Of a stretch of 43,954 nt of DNA, positions 16,446 through 25,776 are shown piece after piece. The notes beneath the pieces were generated by a model. It was not told where the DNA came from. It searched no databases and saw only the letters and a program-made list of their open reading frames with translations. The stretch is from an uncultured Oscillibacter sp. (GTDB taxonomy: Bacteria; Bacillota; Clostridia; Oscillospirales; Oscillospiraceae), in contig CAJUCO010000019.1 in assembly GCA_910585245.1 (NCBI GenBank), forward strand, positions 1-43,954, written 5' to 3'. Position 1 is the first letter of the stretch. Each line of letters opens with the position of its first letter. The translations under genes and the position numbers were made by a program.

Positions 16446-16480
16446 AGGGGCGCGTGCCGAAGCGCACGCGCCCCTCTTTT
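16446..16480 (+). terminator. partial terminator between mglB and mglA
   Basis: AGGGGCGCGTGC (16446-16457), a 6-base loop, GCACGCGCCCCT (16464-16475), then CTTTTCC. A perfect 12-base-pair stem with a short T-run, positioned to reduce mglA/mglC transcription relative to mglB. Confidence 0.8.
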
Positions 16481-16558
16481 CCATAGCCGGTGAACCCCGG
16501 TTTTTGCCGGTCTTTGCCGGTTATGGAAAAGCCAACTCGAACAAGGGGGGACCGTAAA

Positions 16559-18067
16559 TTGTCAGAATATCGTTTGGAAATGCGCGACGTGGTCAAGAGC
16601 TTCCCCGGTGTCAAGGCCCTGGATCACGCCCAACTCAAGCTCCGCCCCGGCACCGTCCACGCGCTGATGGGAGAAAACGGCGCGGGTAAATCCACACTGA
16701 TGAAGTGTATGTTTGGCATTTACCACATGGATGAGGGCGAGGTTATCTATGAAGGCCAGAAGGTCCAGGTGAAGGGCCCCCTGGATGCGCTGAACCGGGG
16801 CATTGCCATGGTCCATCAAGAGCTTCAACCCATTCCGGAGCGAAGCATCGGCGAGAACATCTACGTGGGCCGCTATCCCACCAAGCGCGTGGGGCCGATT
16901 GTCACCATAGACCATGAAAAAATGTATCAGGACGCGGCGGCGGTTTTGAAGGAAGTCCACCTGAACTATGACCCCAAGGCCAAGCTGGGCACCCTCAGCG
17001 TCTCTCAGATGCAGCTGGTGGAGATTGCTAAAGCTGTGTCCGCCGACTGCAAGGTGCTGATCCTGGACGAACCCACGTCCTCTTTGACGGCGGCGGAGGT
17101 GGAGGCCCTGTTCACCATTGTGGGCGAGCTTCGGGAAAAGGGTGTCGCCATTGTGTACATCTCCCACAAAATGGACGAGATCTTGCGCATCAGCGACGAG
17201 GTCACCATTATGCGGGACGGACAATACATCGGCACTTGGGATGCCAAGGGCCTGACTACGGATTTCATCATCACCAAGATGGTGGGCCGGGAGCTCTCCA
17301 ACCTCTACCCGCCCCGGAACAATGTCCCCGGCGAGGTGGTTTTTGAGGTGGAGGACTTTACTTCCATCAACCCCAAGAGTTTCCGCCACGCCTCCTTCCA
17401 GGTCCGCAAGGGCGAGATTCTGGGTGTGGCGGGCCTTGTGGGGGCCCAGCGTACGGAGCTGATGGAGGGCATCTTCGGTCTCCGCTGCCACAGCGCGGGC
17501 AAAATCACCTACAAGGGCAAGGAACTGAAAATTAACCAGCCCAAACAGGCCATTGACAGCGGCATCGCCATGCTGACGGAGGACCGTCGGGCCACGGGCA
17601 TCTTAGGGGTTCTCTCCATTGCGGATAATGTATCCATTGCCTCCTTGAATCAATATCTGATTGGCGGCTTCATGCTGGATGACGGGAAGATCGAGCAGCT
17701 GGTCCGGGACAATGTGGCGAAACTCTCCATCAAAACCCCCTCGTCCAAGACGCTGATTCAGTCTCTCTCCGGCGGCAACCAGCAAAAGGTGCTCATCAGC
17801 CGGTGGCTGGCCAACGACCCGGATGTGTTTATCCTGGACGAGCCCACCCGGGGCATCGACGTGGGTGCGAAATACGAAATCTATTGCATCATCGCGGAAC
17901 TGGCGAAGCAGGGAAAGAGCGTCATCATGATCTCCTCCGAAATGAGCGAGCTCATCGGTATGTCCGACCGGATCATGGTCATGTGCGACGGCCGGGTCAC
18001 CGGCTTTATCGACGGGAAAGACGCCAACCAGGAGAACATCATGGCCCTGGCCACCCAGTTTGAATAA
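16559..18067 (+). CDS. mglA: galactose/sugar ABC transporter ATP-binding protein (two-domain)
   Basis: A 502-residue ATPase with two ABC cassettes that powers sugar uptake through MglC. The first cassette is complete: GENGAGKSTLM, signature LSVSQMQ, Walker B LILDEPTSSLT. The second has the usual degenerate Walker A of this family (VAGLVGAQRTELMEG) but a full LSGGNQQK and FILDEPTRGIDVG. The start is read as TTG at 16559: AAGGGGGG lies 8 bases upstream and the protein then begins (M)SEYRLEMRDVVKSFPGVKALD, the normal family N-terminus and length. An ATG at 16580 would delete conserved residues. Confidence 0.93.
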   Translation: MSEYRLEMRDVVKSFPGVKALDHAQLKLRPGTVHALMGENGAGKSTLMKCMFGIYHMDEGEVIYEGQKVQVKGPLDALNRGIAMVHQELQPIPERSIGENIYVGRYPTKRVGPIVTIDHEKMYQDAAAVLKEVHLNYDPKAKLGTLSVSQMQLVEIAKAVSADCKVLILDEPTSSLTAAEVEALFTIVGELREKGVAIVYISHKMDEILRISDEVTIMRDGQYIGTWDAKGLTTDFIITKMVGRELSNLYPPRNNVPGEVVFEVEDFTSINPKSFRHASFQVRKGEILGVAGLVGAQRTELMEGIFGLRCHSAGKITYKGKELKINQPKQAIDSGIAMLTEDRRATGILGVLSIADNVSIASLNQYLIGGFMLDDGKIEQLVRDNVAKLSIKTPSSKTLIQSLSGGNQQKVLISRWLANDPDVFILDEPTRGIDVGAKYEIYCIIAELAKQGKSVIMISSEMSELIGMSDRIMVMCDGRVTGFIDGKDANQENIMALATQFE

Positions 18068-18081
18068 GGAGGAGAGAAACC

Positions 18082-19077
18082 ATGGAGAATAGAAAAATTA
18101 CCACGAAATCCGTCATGAATTTCCTGTCCAATAACGCCATCATTATTCTCATTTTGCTCCTGGCCTTTGTGGTGGGCTGCGTTACGGAGAATTTCTTCAA
18201 GCCCGCAAACTTCAAGAATCTGGTGGTCAACGTGTCCCCCCGGTTCATCATCGCCTGCGGCGTGTCCGGCTGCCTCATCACCAAGGGCACGGACCTGTCG
18301 GCGGGCCGTCAGGTGGGCCTCTCCGCCTGCCTTGCCGCCATGATGCTCCAGAGCGTGGACTACGCCGCCCGGGCCCTGCCCTGGATGCCGGATCTTCCGT
18401 GGTTCGTGGCCCTGCTGGTAGTCATCCTCATCATGGCCGTCTTCGGCGCTATCAACGGCTGCGTCATCGCCTTTTTGAAGGTTCCCCCCTTTATTGCCAC
18501 CTTGGGTATGCAGACCATTGTCTACGGTCTTTGTTCCGTGGTGACGGGCAACGATCCTTTGGGCGGCTTCAAGAGCTCCTACTCCGAGGTGGCTCTGGGC
18601 TCTCTGGGCCCCATCCCCTACCTGGCTATTTTCGCCGTGGCTGTGGGAGCCTATATGCTGTTCCTGTATAACAAAACCCGGCACGGCAAATATATGTATG
18701 CCATCGGCGGAAATGAAAACGCCGCCCAGGTGGCGGGCGTCAACGTCCCGGCGACTCTGATCCGCATCTACGTCCTGGCCTCCATCCTGTACGCCATCGC
18801 CGGCTTCCTGGTGGGTGCCAAGGCCGGCGGCGCCTCCACCGCCACGGGCTTTGGCTATGAACTGGAAGCCATCGCGGCCTGCACCATCGGCGGTGTGTCC
18901 ACCAACGGCGGCGTGGGCAAAGTGGGAGGCATCCTCATCGGCGTGCTGGTGTTCGAGATTTTGAAAATCTGCCTCCAGTTCCTCCGGGTGGACCCGGCCT
19001 ACACCTTCATTGCCCAGGGCCTGGTCATCATTGTGGCCGTCGCTTTGGATCTTCGGAAGTACCTGGGGAAAAAGTAA
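18082..19077 (+). CDS. mglC: galactose/sugar ABC transporter permease
   Basis: A 331-residue membrane protein of the BPD_transp_2 (RbsC/MglC) family with eight to ten hydrophobic segments, forming the sugar channel as a homodimer. Family signatures include ISPRFIIACGVSG-like and GTDLSAGRQVGLSA segments, and GGNENAAQVAGVNV before the last membrane helices. It lies 14 bases after mglA with its own AAGGAGGAG site. Length and order mglB-A-C match the standard operon. Confidence 0.93.
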   Translation: MENRKITTKSVMNFLSNNAIIILILLLAFVVGCVTENFFKPANFKNLVVNVSPRFIIACGVSGCLITKGTDLSAGRQVGLSACLAAMMLQSVDYAARALPWMPDLPWFVALLVVILIMAVFGAINGCVIAFLKVPPFIATLGMQTIVYGLCSVVTGNDPLGGFKSSYSEVALGSLGPIPYLAIFAVAVGAYMLFLYNKTRHGKYMYAIGGNENAAQVAGVNVPATLIRIYVLASILYAIAGFLVGAKAGGASTATGFGYELEAIAACTIGGVSTNGGVGKVGGILIGVLVFEILKICLQFLRVDPAYTFIAQGLVIIVAVALDLRKYLGKK

Positions 19078-19102
19078 AAAAATCTGTTTGGGAAAAACTG
19101 CC

Positions 19103-19137
19103 AAGGTCCGGCGCGTTTCGCGCCGGACCTTCTTTTC
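19103..19137 (+). terminator. terminator of mglBAC
   Basis: AAGGTCCGGCGCG (19103-19115), loop TTT, CGCGCCGGACCTT (19119-19131), then CTTTTC: a perfect 13-base-pair stem. Its T-tract overlaps the next promoter. Confidence 0.88.
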
Positions 19138-19161
19138 AAATGGAAGATTGTGTTGTATAAT
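19133..19161 (+). promoter_or_regulatory. promoter of the YesN/YesM operon
   Basis: -35 TTTTCA (19133-19138), a 17-base spacer, -10 TATAAT (19156-19161). The -10 is consensus and the -35 is weak. Confidence 0.6.
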
Positions 19162-19188
19162 AAAAAGCAGCGAAAGGAGGGGATTTTG

Positions 19189-20790
19189 GTGGAGGAGTAC
19201 CGGGTGCTGCTTGCCGATGACGAAGAGGAAATTCGCTCCGGCATCAGCCGGAAGATCAACTGGGCCTCTCTGGGGTTTCAGCTGGTGGGAGAGGCGGGCA
19301 ACGGGGAGGAGGCCCTGGAGCTGGCGGAGCAACTTCGGCCCGACGTGGTGCTTACCGATATCAAGATGCCCTTTATGGATGGGCTGGAGCTGTGCCGGAG
19401 GTTGCGGCTTTCCCTGCCGGGAGCCCAAATGGTGGTTTTTTCTGGCTTTGACGACTTTGAGTACGCCCGTCAAGCCATGAGCCTGGGGGTGTCCGAGTAT
19501 ATTTTAAAGCCGATCAACGCCCCGGAGCTCATCCAAGTGTTGGAAAAACTCCGGGAGCAGCTGGACCGCCAGCGGCTGGAGCGCCGGGATATGGAGACCT
19601 TGCGCCGCCGGTACGAGGAGAGTTTGCCGGTGTTGCGGGAATTGTTTTACACCCGTCTTTTAAGCGGCCAGATCCGTCCGGAGCAGGTCCAGGACCGGGC
19701 GGCCCGGTATGAGATCGACCTGCCTCAGGGCCTGTGGGCCGCGGCGCTGGTCCATGTGGATGGCCCAGGGGACGAGGGGGAGCGGGATGAGCTGCTGCTG
19801 CTGTCCGTCCAATCCTTCCTGGAAAAGCACTTCCAGCTTGCGGGTTGTGCCGCCCGGGTGGTGCTCTACGGGGACATGGCGGCGCTGTTGGTCCACCTGG
19901 ACCGGGAGGAGCGGCTCTATCCCCTGCTGGAGGAGCTGGAGCGTCTCAGCCGCTTGTCCCAGAGCTATCTGGGCCTCCGGCTCACCACCGGCGTGGGGCT
20001 ACCCTGCCGGGGGCCGGAGGAGCTGAACCGCAGCGCGGAGGGCGCCCGGTCTGCTCTGGATTACCGGATACTGGCGGGGGGAGGCCGGGTCATCTACATC
20101 GGCGACCTGGAGCCCCAGTCCACCGCCGCCCCCTCCTTTGAGGAGGAGGACCAGCGGGCCCTCTCCGCCGCCGTGAAGCTGGGCACGCCGGAGCAGGTAG
20201 AGGCGGTGGTTCGGGACCTGATGGAGCGGCTGCGCCATGCGGGACTGTCCCTTTCCAAATGCGACCTCTTCTTGCTGGAGGTGGTGACCTGTCTGGTCCG
20301 GTTGACCCGGTCTGGGGGGCTTCCGGTGGAGGAGGTCTTTGGGGAGAAGTTTGCCGGGGCGGTGTCCGTCTCCGACTTTTCCAGCCTGGAGGAGCTGGGA
20401 AACTGGCTGGGGGAGCGCTGCCGGAGGCTCCACGATTTGCTTGGCAGAAGGCGGAGCGACTCCACTGGACAGATGGTTGAGCGGGCCAAGGACTACATCA
20501 CCGGACACTACACCGACGAGCAGCTCAGTGTGGAGACCCTGTGTGCCCACATTCACCTATCCCCTACGTATTTTTCTACTCTCTTTAAACGAGAAGTAGG
20601 GATGTCCTTTACCGCATACGTCACAAAAGTCCGTATGGAAGAGGCCGCCCGGCTTCTCCGGGAGACAGACGAGAAGACCTACCGCATCGCCGAGGCTACG
20701 GGCTTCTCAGACCCCAACTATTTCAGTTATGTTTTCAAGCGGCACTTTGGGCTATCCCCGTCCAAATTCCGGGCGGGGCGGAGGGAGTAA
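19189..20790 (+). CDS. YesN-type response regulator, REC + AraC HTH
   Basis: A 533-residue transcription factor. Receiver domain (about 1-125) with acidic pocket ADDEEE, phospho-acceptor Asp57 in VLTDIKMP, and the KP motif in YILKPI. A middle region (about 130-420) is typical of long YesN regulators. The C-terminal AraC/XylS double HTH (about 435-530) has LSPTYFSTLFKREVG and IAEATGFSDPNYFSYVFKRHFG. The GTG at 19189 is chosen because GGAGG lies 8 bases before it. It most likely answers the YesM kinase three genes on (22028-23833) and activates the adjacent mglBAC; that link is inferred from position. Confidence 0.9.
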   Translation: MEEYRVLLADDEEEIRSGISRKINWASLGFQLVGEAGNGEEALELAEQLRPDVVLTDIKMPFMDGLELCRRLRLSLPGAQMVVFSGFDDFEYARQAMSLGVSEYILKPINAPELIQVLEKLREQLDRQRLERRDMETLRRRYEESLPVLRELFYTRLLSGQIRPEQVQDRAARYEIDLPQGLWAAALVHVDGPGDEGERDELLLLSVQSFLEKHFQLAGCAARVVLYGDMAALLVHLDREERLYPLLEELERLSRLSQSYLGLRLTTGVGLPCRGPEELNRSAEGARSALDYRILAGGGRVIYIGDLEPQSTAAPSFEEEDQRALSAAVKLGTPEQVEAVVRDLMERLRHAGLSLSKCDLFLLEVVTCLVRLTRSGGLPVEEVFGEKFAGAVSVSDFSSLEELGNWLGERCRRLHDLLGRRRSDSTGQMVERAKDYITGHYTDEQLSVETLCAHIHLSPTYFSTLFKREVGMSFTAYVTKVRMEEAARLLRETDEKTYRIAEATGFSDPNYFSYVFKRHFGLSPSKFRAGRRE

Positions 20791-20802
20791 AGGAGGAACG
20801 CT

Positions 20803-21903
20803 ATGGCTTGGGAAAAATGGACGGCTCTGTTTTTGGCCCTATGTCTGGCCCTGGGTCTGACTGCCTGCCAAAGTGGGGAGAGGGGGGTAGAGGGTCTGGT
20901 GGTGGAGGTCCAGACCAACGAGGCTGGGGACCCTACCGCTTTTGTGGTGGAGGATAGCCAGGGGAAGCGCACCGGCGTACGGCTGGCAGAGGGGACCCGC
21001 CTCTGGCCCAGAAGCAGCGGCAGCTGGACGGAAGAGGAACTGCGGGCGGCGTTCCAAGAGGATCTTCGGGTGGACGCCTGGGCCTTTGCCAGCTGCTATC
21101 CCCGGCGGGAGAACCTGGAAATGGCGGATGGGGAGGAGGTCTTGGCCTACTGGGCCACCAGCGCCGGTATCGAAGGAGAGCTGCACCGGGAGGCTCTGAC
21201 CCTCCGGGACGGAACTTCCGTGGACCTTCTGGAGTGGGACAGCCGGAGAAGCCGGATCTACCGTCTGGCGGACGGCACGGAGCTTCTGCGGGTGGAGGAA
21301 CCCATGGGGCCGGAAAATGTCCGTGTAATGGGCCGGGAGGGCTTCGAGAACCTGAGCGAACGGGCCCAGGAGAAGGTCCGGGCCTATTACGAGGAACAAG
21401 GCCCTCTGTACAGCGAGGGGGAGGAGCTGGAAACGTCCTATGCCGCGTACCGAGAGTTGGGGGAGGCGTTCCAGTGCGACTGGGTCTGTCAGGACGTGTC
21501 CCCCACCGCTTCCAGCCAGAGGGTCATGTATTTTCTGACCAACCTGACCCTGCCCCAGGAGCGCGGGGGACAGATTGTCTGTGAGCTCCGATTGGGCGCG
21601 GCCTTCGACCGGGAGACCGGGGAGAAGATTGATAATTGGGACCTTTTCACCGCCTCCCAGGCGGAGGTCCGCCGCCGCTTTCCGGAGCTTTGCGGCTGGG
21701 TGGACGAGCCGGAGCTTCAAGCGGCCATGTCGGAGGCCCTGGAGGCGGATATGTTTGTCTTCTTCCCGGAGTACGTGTCTGTGGACTTCCCGCCGGGGAC
21801 TCTTCCGGGGGAGGAGAACGGATATGCCATCAGCCTGCACTACAAGGACGCGCCGGAGGGCTTCTTACAGCCCTGGGCCATTCCCCAAGAGCGCATCACT
21901 TAG
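20803..21903 (+). CDS. lipoprotein of unknown function in the sensor operon
   Basis: A 366-residue exported lipoprotein: signal peptide with lipobox LGLTAC (Cys22). The mature part starts with a small beta-type domain (VEGLVVEVQTNEAGDPTAFVVEDSQGK). The C-terminal third (residues about 245-345: FDRETGEKIDNWDLFT, then FFPEYVSVDFPPGTLPG) loosely resembles the DUF3298/RsiV extracellular domain. It starts 12 bases after the response regulator with AAGGAGG, so it is co-transcribed. It could modulate sugar sensing or act at the wall; function is not known. Confidence 0.75.
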   Translation: MAWEKWTALFLALCLALGLTACQSGERGVEGLVVEVQTNEAGDPTAFVVEDSQGKRTGVRLAEGTRLWPRSSGSWTEEELRAAFQEDLRVDAWAFASCYPRRENLEMADGEEVLAYWATSAGIEGELHREALTLRDGTSVDLLEWDSRRSRIYRLADGTELLRVEEPMGPENVRVMGREGFENLSERAQEKVRAYYEEQGPLYSEGEELETSYAAYRELGEAFQCDWVCQDVSPTASSQRVMYFLTNLTLPQERGGQIVCELRLGAAFDRETGEKIDNWDLFTASQAEVRRRFPELCGWVDEPELQAAMSEALEADMFVFFPEYVSVDFPPGTLPGEENGYAISLHYKDAPEGFLQPWAIPQERIT

Positions 21904-21937
21904 GGCTTATGTGAACAGGCCCGAAAGCCAGAGAGCC

Positions 21938-21998
21938 AACGCCCAGGCGTTTTCCGTGCCGGGCCATGGCCCGGCATTGCTTTTCCCAGGGAAAAGCA
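21938..21998 (+). repeat. three consecutive palindromes before the YesM kinase gene
   Basis: AACGCC/GGCGTT (21938-21951), the perfect 20-base palindrome TGCCGGGCCATGGCCCGGCA (21957-21976) and TGCTTTTCCC, A, GGGAAAAGCA (21978-21998). They fill the only sizeable gap of the operon and may tune kinase expression or mRNA stability. Confidence 0.6.
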
Positions 21999-22027
21999 AA
22001 CCACCTTGCATGAAGGGAGAAAAGACC

Positions 22028-23833
22028 ATGCGTGTGTTTCGCCGTCTGGCCGCCCAATGGGGGGAGCGGTATCGCAAAATGAGCATCCAGATGGTTCTCT
22101 CCCTGTCCTTCACCGCCGTGGCGGCGGTGGGGATGCTGCTGATGAGCGTCAGCATGATCTGGCGGTTTTCCTCCGCCAACGAGCAGCTGGTGGCGGAGAA
22201 CAGCCGCCGGGTGCTGGCCCAGGCCAATTTGAATCTGGACAGCTACCTGCGGCGGATGATGCGCATTTCCGACACGGTGTATTACCGGAGCATCAAAAAC
22301 ATGGACCTGGCGGAGGATGACCTCACCGGGGATTTGAGTCTGCTCTATGAGGAGAACCGGGATGACCTGGTGTCCCTGGCGGTCTTTGACGGGGAGGGCG
22401 CCTTGGTGTCCGCCGTGCCTCTGACGGCTTTGAAACAAGACGCGGAGACGGTGCAGAGCGACTGGTTCCAGGATGCGAGTCAAAGCATGGAGAACCTCCA
22501 CTTCTCCACACCCCATGTCCAAAACATCTTCGACGACCCGGACTATCCCTATCGCTGGGTGGTCTCCCTGAGCCGCCACGTCCAGCTGACCCGGGACGGG
22601 GTCACTCAGGGGGGAGTGCTGTTGGTGGATATGAGCTTTAACGGCATTGAACAGGTTTGCCGGGACGTGACGCTGGGGAGCGGAGGCTATCTCTATCTCA
22701 TCGACGGCGGTGGAGAGCTGATCTACCACCCCCGGCAACAGCTCATCTACGCCGGTCTTTTGGAGGAAAACAACCGCGCGGCGGCGGAGTACCGGGACGG
22801 CAGCCACCGGGAGACCTTCCAGGGGCAGTCCCGGCAGGTCACGGTCAAAACCGTGGGATACACCGGCTGGAAGCTGGTGGGCGTGGCCCCGGCGGAGAGC
22901 GCATCTCCCCAGCTGCCCCTGTTCGGACTGACTCTGCTGCTGTTTTCCATCTTCCTCATGGCCTTTTTAAATTTCCTGATCTCCGCCCGGATCTCGGACC
23001 CCATCTTGCGTCTGGAGCGGTCCATCCGGGAGCTGGACAAGGGGCTGGCAGGCGTCAGGATTGAGGAGGGCGGGTGCTATGAGGTCCAGCGGCTAAGCCA
23101 TGCCGTGGCTTCCATGGTGTCCACCATGCGCCACTTGATGGACGACATTGTCCGTCAGGAGGGGCAAAAACGCCGGGGAGAGCTGGAGGTTCTCCAATCG
23201 CAGATCAACCCCCACTTTCTCTACAACACACTGGATTCCGTCATCTGGATGACGGAGTCCGGCCAGAAGCAGGAGGCCATTCAAATGGTCACCTCTCTGG
23301 CAAGGTTGTTTCGCATCTCCCTGAGCAAGGGGAAAAGCGTCATCCCCCTGTCGGACGAGCTGGAGCACGCGCGGCATTATATGACCATTCAGCAAATGCG
23401 CTTTAAGAATAAATTCACCGCGGAGATTACGGCCAAACCCGGCACGGAGGGGCTGTATACCCTGAAGCTCATCATCCAGCCCCTGCTGGAAAACGCCATT
23501 TATCACGGCTGCGCCAGCGCCGAGGACGACGGAGTCATTCGGGTCACCGCTTACCGGGAGGGAGAGGATCTGCTCATTGACGTGGAGGATAACGGCTTGG
23601 GGATGCGCCCGGAGCTGGCGGCCTCCCTTTTGGAGGAGGACCGGCCCGAAGTGGGGACCAAGGGGTCCGGCATCGGTGTGCGGAATGTCCACCAGCGGGT
23701 GGGTCTCACTTTTGGGGAGGGATATGGCCTGACCATTTTCAGCGAGCCGGACGAGGGCACCCTGGTCCGTATCCGTCTTCCGGCCTTGAGCCGGAAGGAG
23801 GCGGACCGCCGCTGGCAGGGGGAGGAACTATGA
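22028..23833 (+). CDS. YesM-type sensor histidine kinase
   Basis: A 601-residue membrane kinase. Transmembrane helix 1 at about 20-43, an extracellular dCache-like sensor (about 45-300), transmembrane helix 2 at about 300-322, HAMP (SARISDPILRLERSI...), then a His_kinase domain with phospho-acceptor His396 in QSQINPHFLYNTLDS and HATPase boxes PLLENAIYHG, DVEDNGLGM and GSGIGVRNVHQR. The ATG at 22028 follows GAAGGGAG. Its last codons overlap the next gene by 4 bases (ATGA). The extracellular part probably docks the two sugar-binding proteins encoded after it, as in other YesM/binding-protein systems; the ligand is inferred as galactose/glucose from context. Confidence 0.92.
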   Translation: MRVFRRLAAQWGERYRKMSIQMVLSLSFTAVAAVGMLLMSVSMIWRFSSANEQLVAENSRRVLAQANLNLDSYLRRMMRISDTVYYRSIKNMDLAEDDLTGDLSLLYEENRDDLVSLAVFDGEGALVSAVPLTALKQDAETVQSDWFQDASQSMENLHFSTPHVQNIFDDPDYPYRWVVSLSRHVQLTRDGVTQGGVLLVDMSFNGIEQVCRDVTLGSGGYLYLIDGGGELIYHPRQQLIYAGLLEENNRAAAEYRDGSHRETFQGQSRQVTVKTVGYTGWKLVGVAPAESASPQLPLFGLTLLLFSIFLMAFLNFLISARISDPILRLERSIRELDKGLAGVRIEEGGCYEVQRLSHAVASMVSTMRHLMDDIVRQEGQKRRGELEVLQSQINPHFLYNTLDSVIWMTESGQKQEAIQMVTSLARLFRISLSKGKSVIPLSDELEHARHYMTIQQMRFKNKFTAEITAKPGTEGLYTLKLIIQPLLENAIYHGCASAEDDGVIRVTAYREGEDLLIDVEDNGLGMRPELAASLLEEDRPEVGTKGSGIGVRNVHQRVGLTFGEGYGLTIFSEPDEGTLVRIRLPALSRKEADRRWQGEEL

Positions 23834-24759
23834 AGCAGGGGAAAAGCAATGTTGTTCAGGCGGCGATTTTGGCGGTTTTGGGTCTGGCGGCGGTGTTGTC
23901 TTTGGCGCTGCCCCAGCTTTTGCGGGGACGGCAAGAGCCGCAGCTGCTGTCTCTTTCGGTCATGCTCCGGGACACGGACAGCTCCGGCTGGACCGTGGCC
24001 CGGCAGGGCATGGAGCAGGCGGCGGACGAGCTGGGGGCGGAGCTTCGGTTTCTCACCCTCACCACCGCCAATGACAGCGCCCAGCAAGCGTCTTTGCTCC
24101 TCCGGGAGATTGAGGACGGCGCGGCGGCGCTGGTGGCGGTTCCGGCGGACCCGGCGGCGCTGTCCGCCGCTCTGGACCCCTGGCTGGTGGTTTGTCCCAC
24201 GGTGACGCTGGAGTCTTCCATGGAGGGGGCGGCGGGAGTGGTGTCTCCGGACAACGCCCTGTTGGGAGAACGGCTGGCGGAGGCCCTGTTGGAGGACTGG
24301 GACAGCGGAGAGGTTTTGTTGCTGGACACGGCTGGGCGCTGCGCCGGGGTGGCGGACCGGCTGGCGGCGGCGGAGTCGGTTTTGGAGGGGGCCGGGGTCC
24401 CTGTTTGCCGGAGGGAGGCCCTGCCGGAGGAAGATCCCAAATGGGTGCTGGCCTTTGAACCGCCGGCGACCCAGGGAGCCGCTGAGAGAAAGGAGGCGGA
24501 GGGCCGGACCTTTGCTTTGTACGGGGTGGGGGCTTCTACCGGCGTCACCGCCCAGTTGGAACGGGGCAACATCGCCGCCATCGCGGCCTGGAGCGAATAC
24601 GCTGCCGGGTATCTTGCGGTGCGGCAGGCGGTGAGCGCTGTGCGGGGAACAGAGGGAACGCTGGGGCCCCTGCCCTTTTCCGTTTTGCGAGAGGAGGATA
24701 TCTATGGGCCGGAAAACCAAAAACTGCTCTTTCCCATCATGTCGTCTTCCAGCCGTTAG
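23830..24759 (+). CDS. membrane-anchored periplasmic-binding-protein-like sensor 1
   Basis: A 309-residue protein with an uncleaved-looking N-terminal membrane anchor (residues 9-31, no lipobox Cys), followed by a Peripla_BP_4-like sugar-binding fold: LSVMLRDTDSSGWTVARQGMEQAADELG, then ALVAVPADPAAL. It is shorter than MglB and lacks the Ca2+ loop and the NNDDMA and GVDA ligand motifs, so it may bind a different ligand or only signal. The 4-base overlap with the kinase and 56-base overlap with the next gene mark a tightly coupled sensor unit. Confidence 0.75.
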   Translation: MKQGKSNVVQAAILAVLGLAAVLSLALPQLLRGRQEPQLLSLSVMLRDTDSSGWTVARQGMEQAADELGAELRFLTLTTANDSAQQASLLLREIEDGAAALVAVPADPAALSAALDPWLVVCPTVTLESSMEGAAGVVSPDNALLGERLAEALLEDWDSGEVLLLDTAGRCAGVADRLAAAESVLEGAGVPVCRREALPEEDPKWVLAFEPPATQGAAERKEAEGRTFALYGVGASTGVTAQLERGNIAAIAAWSEYAAGYLAVRQAVSAVRGTEGTLGPLPFSVLREEDIYGPENQKLLFPIMSSSSR

Positions 24760-25759
24760 TCTTGCCGTTTGGCTGGGGGCACTGCTGGTTCTCTCCGGCT
24801 GCGGTGGAAAAGACCACAGCCTCCGTGTTGGCGCGGCCCTCTATACCCAGGACGACACCTTTATTTCCGCCATGGCCCAGAACCTGGAGGGCATTGTCCG
24901 GGAGGCGGAGAGCGAGACCGGGAAAAAAATCACCTTGTTTATCGCCGACGGCAAGAGTAACCAGAGCACCCAGATGGACCAGGTGGACCGTTTTCTGGCC
25001 CGGGGCTGCGATGTGCTTTGTGTCAATCTGGTGGACCGGACGGCGGCCGCGGTCATCGCCGACAAGGCGGAGGCCGAAGGTGTTCCCCTGATATTCTTCA
25101 ACCGCCAGCCGGTGGCGGAGGATATCCAACGCTGGGACCGGATTTATTATGTGGGCGCCGATGCAAAAGAGAGCGGCGCGCTGCAAGGAGCGCTGGTGCT
25201 GGAGGCCTGGGAGGCGGACCGGGAAACCCTGGACCGCAATGGCGACGGGGTGCTCCAGTACGTGATGCTGGAGGGGGAACCGGGGCACCAGGACTCTCTC
25301 CTCCGGACGGAATATTCCATCAAAGCCGTTACCGACGGCGGTGTGGAGGTGGAGAAACTGGCCAACGAGACCGCCAACTGGAACCGGGCTCAGGCCGCCG
25401 CCCGGACGGCCCAGTGGCTGGAGGAGTTTGGGGAAGGCATTGAGGTGATCTTCTCCAATAACGACGACATGGCCCTGGGGGCCATCGACGCGCTGTCAAA
25501 TATGCCCCGAAGCCGCTGGCCCCTCATTGTAGGGGTGGATGCCACGGCCCCGGCGCTGGAAGCGGTGGCAGCGGGGCAGCTTTACGGCACCGTTCACAAT
25601 GACGGCATAGGGCAGGCCCAGGCCATGATGGCGTTGGCGCTGGCCCTGTGGAACGGGGAGGACCCGGCCCAGGCGGTGGACCTTTGGGAGGGTCATTATG
25701 TGTGGCTGCCCTACCGGGCCGTGACGCTGGAAAACCTGGAAGAATTCTTGGCGGAGTGA
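24704..25759 (+). CDS. MglB-like sugar-binding lipoprotein, probable sensor 2
   Basis: A 351-residue lipoprotein (lipobox VLSGC, Cys33) closely resembling MglB: YTQDDTFISAM, EF-hand-like Ca2+ loop DRNGDGVLQ, EGEPGHQDSLLRT (the His, Asp and Arg ligand contacts of E. coli MglB all kept), SNNDDMALG, GVDATAPAL and TVHNDGIGQ. It has no permease of its own and ends the kinase operon, so it most likely presents bound galactose/glucose to YesM. The ATG at 24704 has GAGGAGG upstream but overlaps the previous gene by 56 bases and makes a long signal-peptide n-region; an internal start is possible. Confidence 0.85.
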   Translation: MGRKTKNCSFPSCRLPAVSLAVWLGALLVLSGCGGKDHSLRVGAALYTQDDTFISAMAQNLEGIVREAESETGKKITLFIADGKSNQSTQMDQVDRFLARGCDVLCVNLVDRTAAAVIADKAEAEGVPLIFFNRQPVAEDIQRWDRIYYVGADAKESGALQGALVLEAWEADRETLDRNGDGVLQYVMLEGEPGHQDSLLRTEYSIKAVTDGGVEVEKLANETANWNRAQAAARTAQWLEEFGEGIEVIFSNNDDMALGAIDALSNMPRSRWPLIVGVDATAPALEAVAAGQLYGTVHNDGIGQAQAMMALALALWNGEDPAQAVDLWEGHYVWLPYRAVTLENLEEFLAE

Positions 25760-25776
25760 TTGAGAACAAAAAAGAG

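Noticed and set aside
17881..19473. A 530-codon minus-strand frame over mglA, mglC and the response regulator gene
   Set aside because: It spans three real genes and two intergenic signals, and its product is His/Gly/Asp-rich shadow sequence without motifs.
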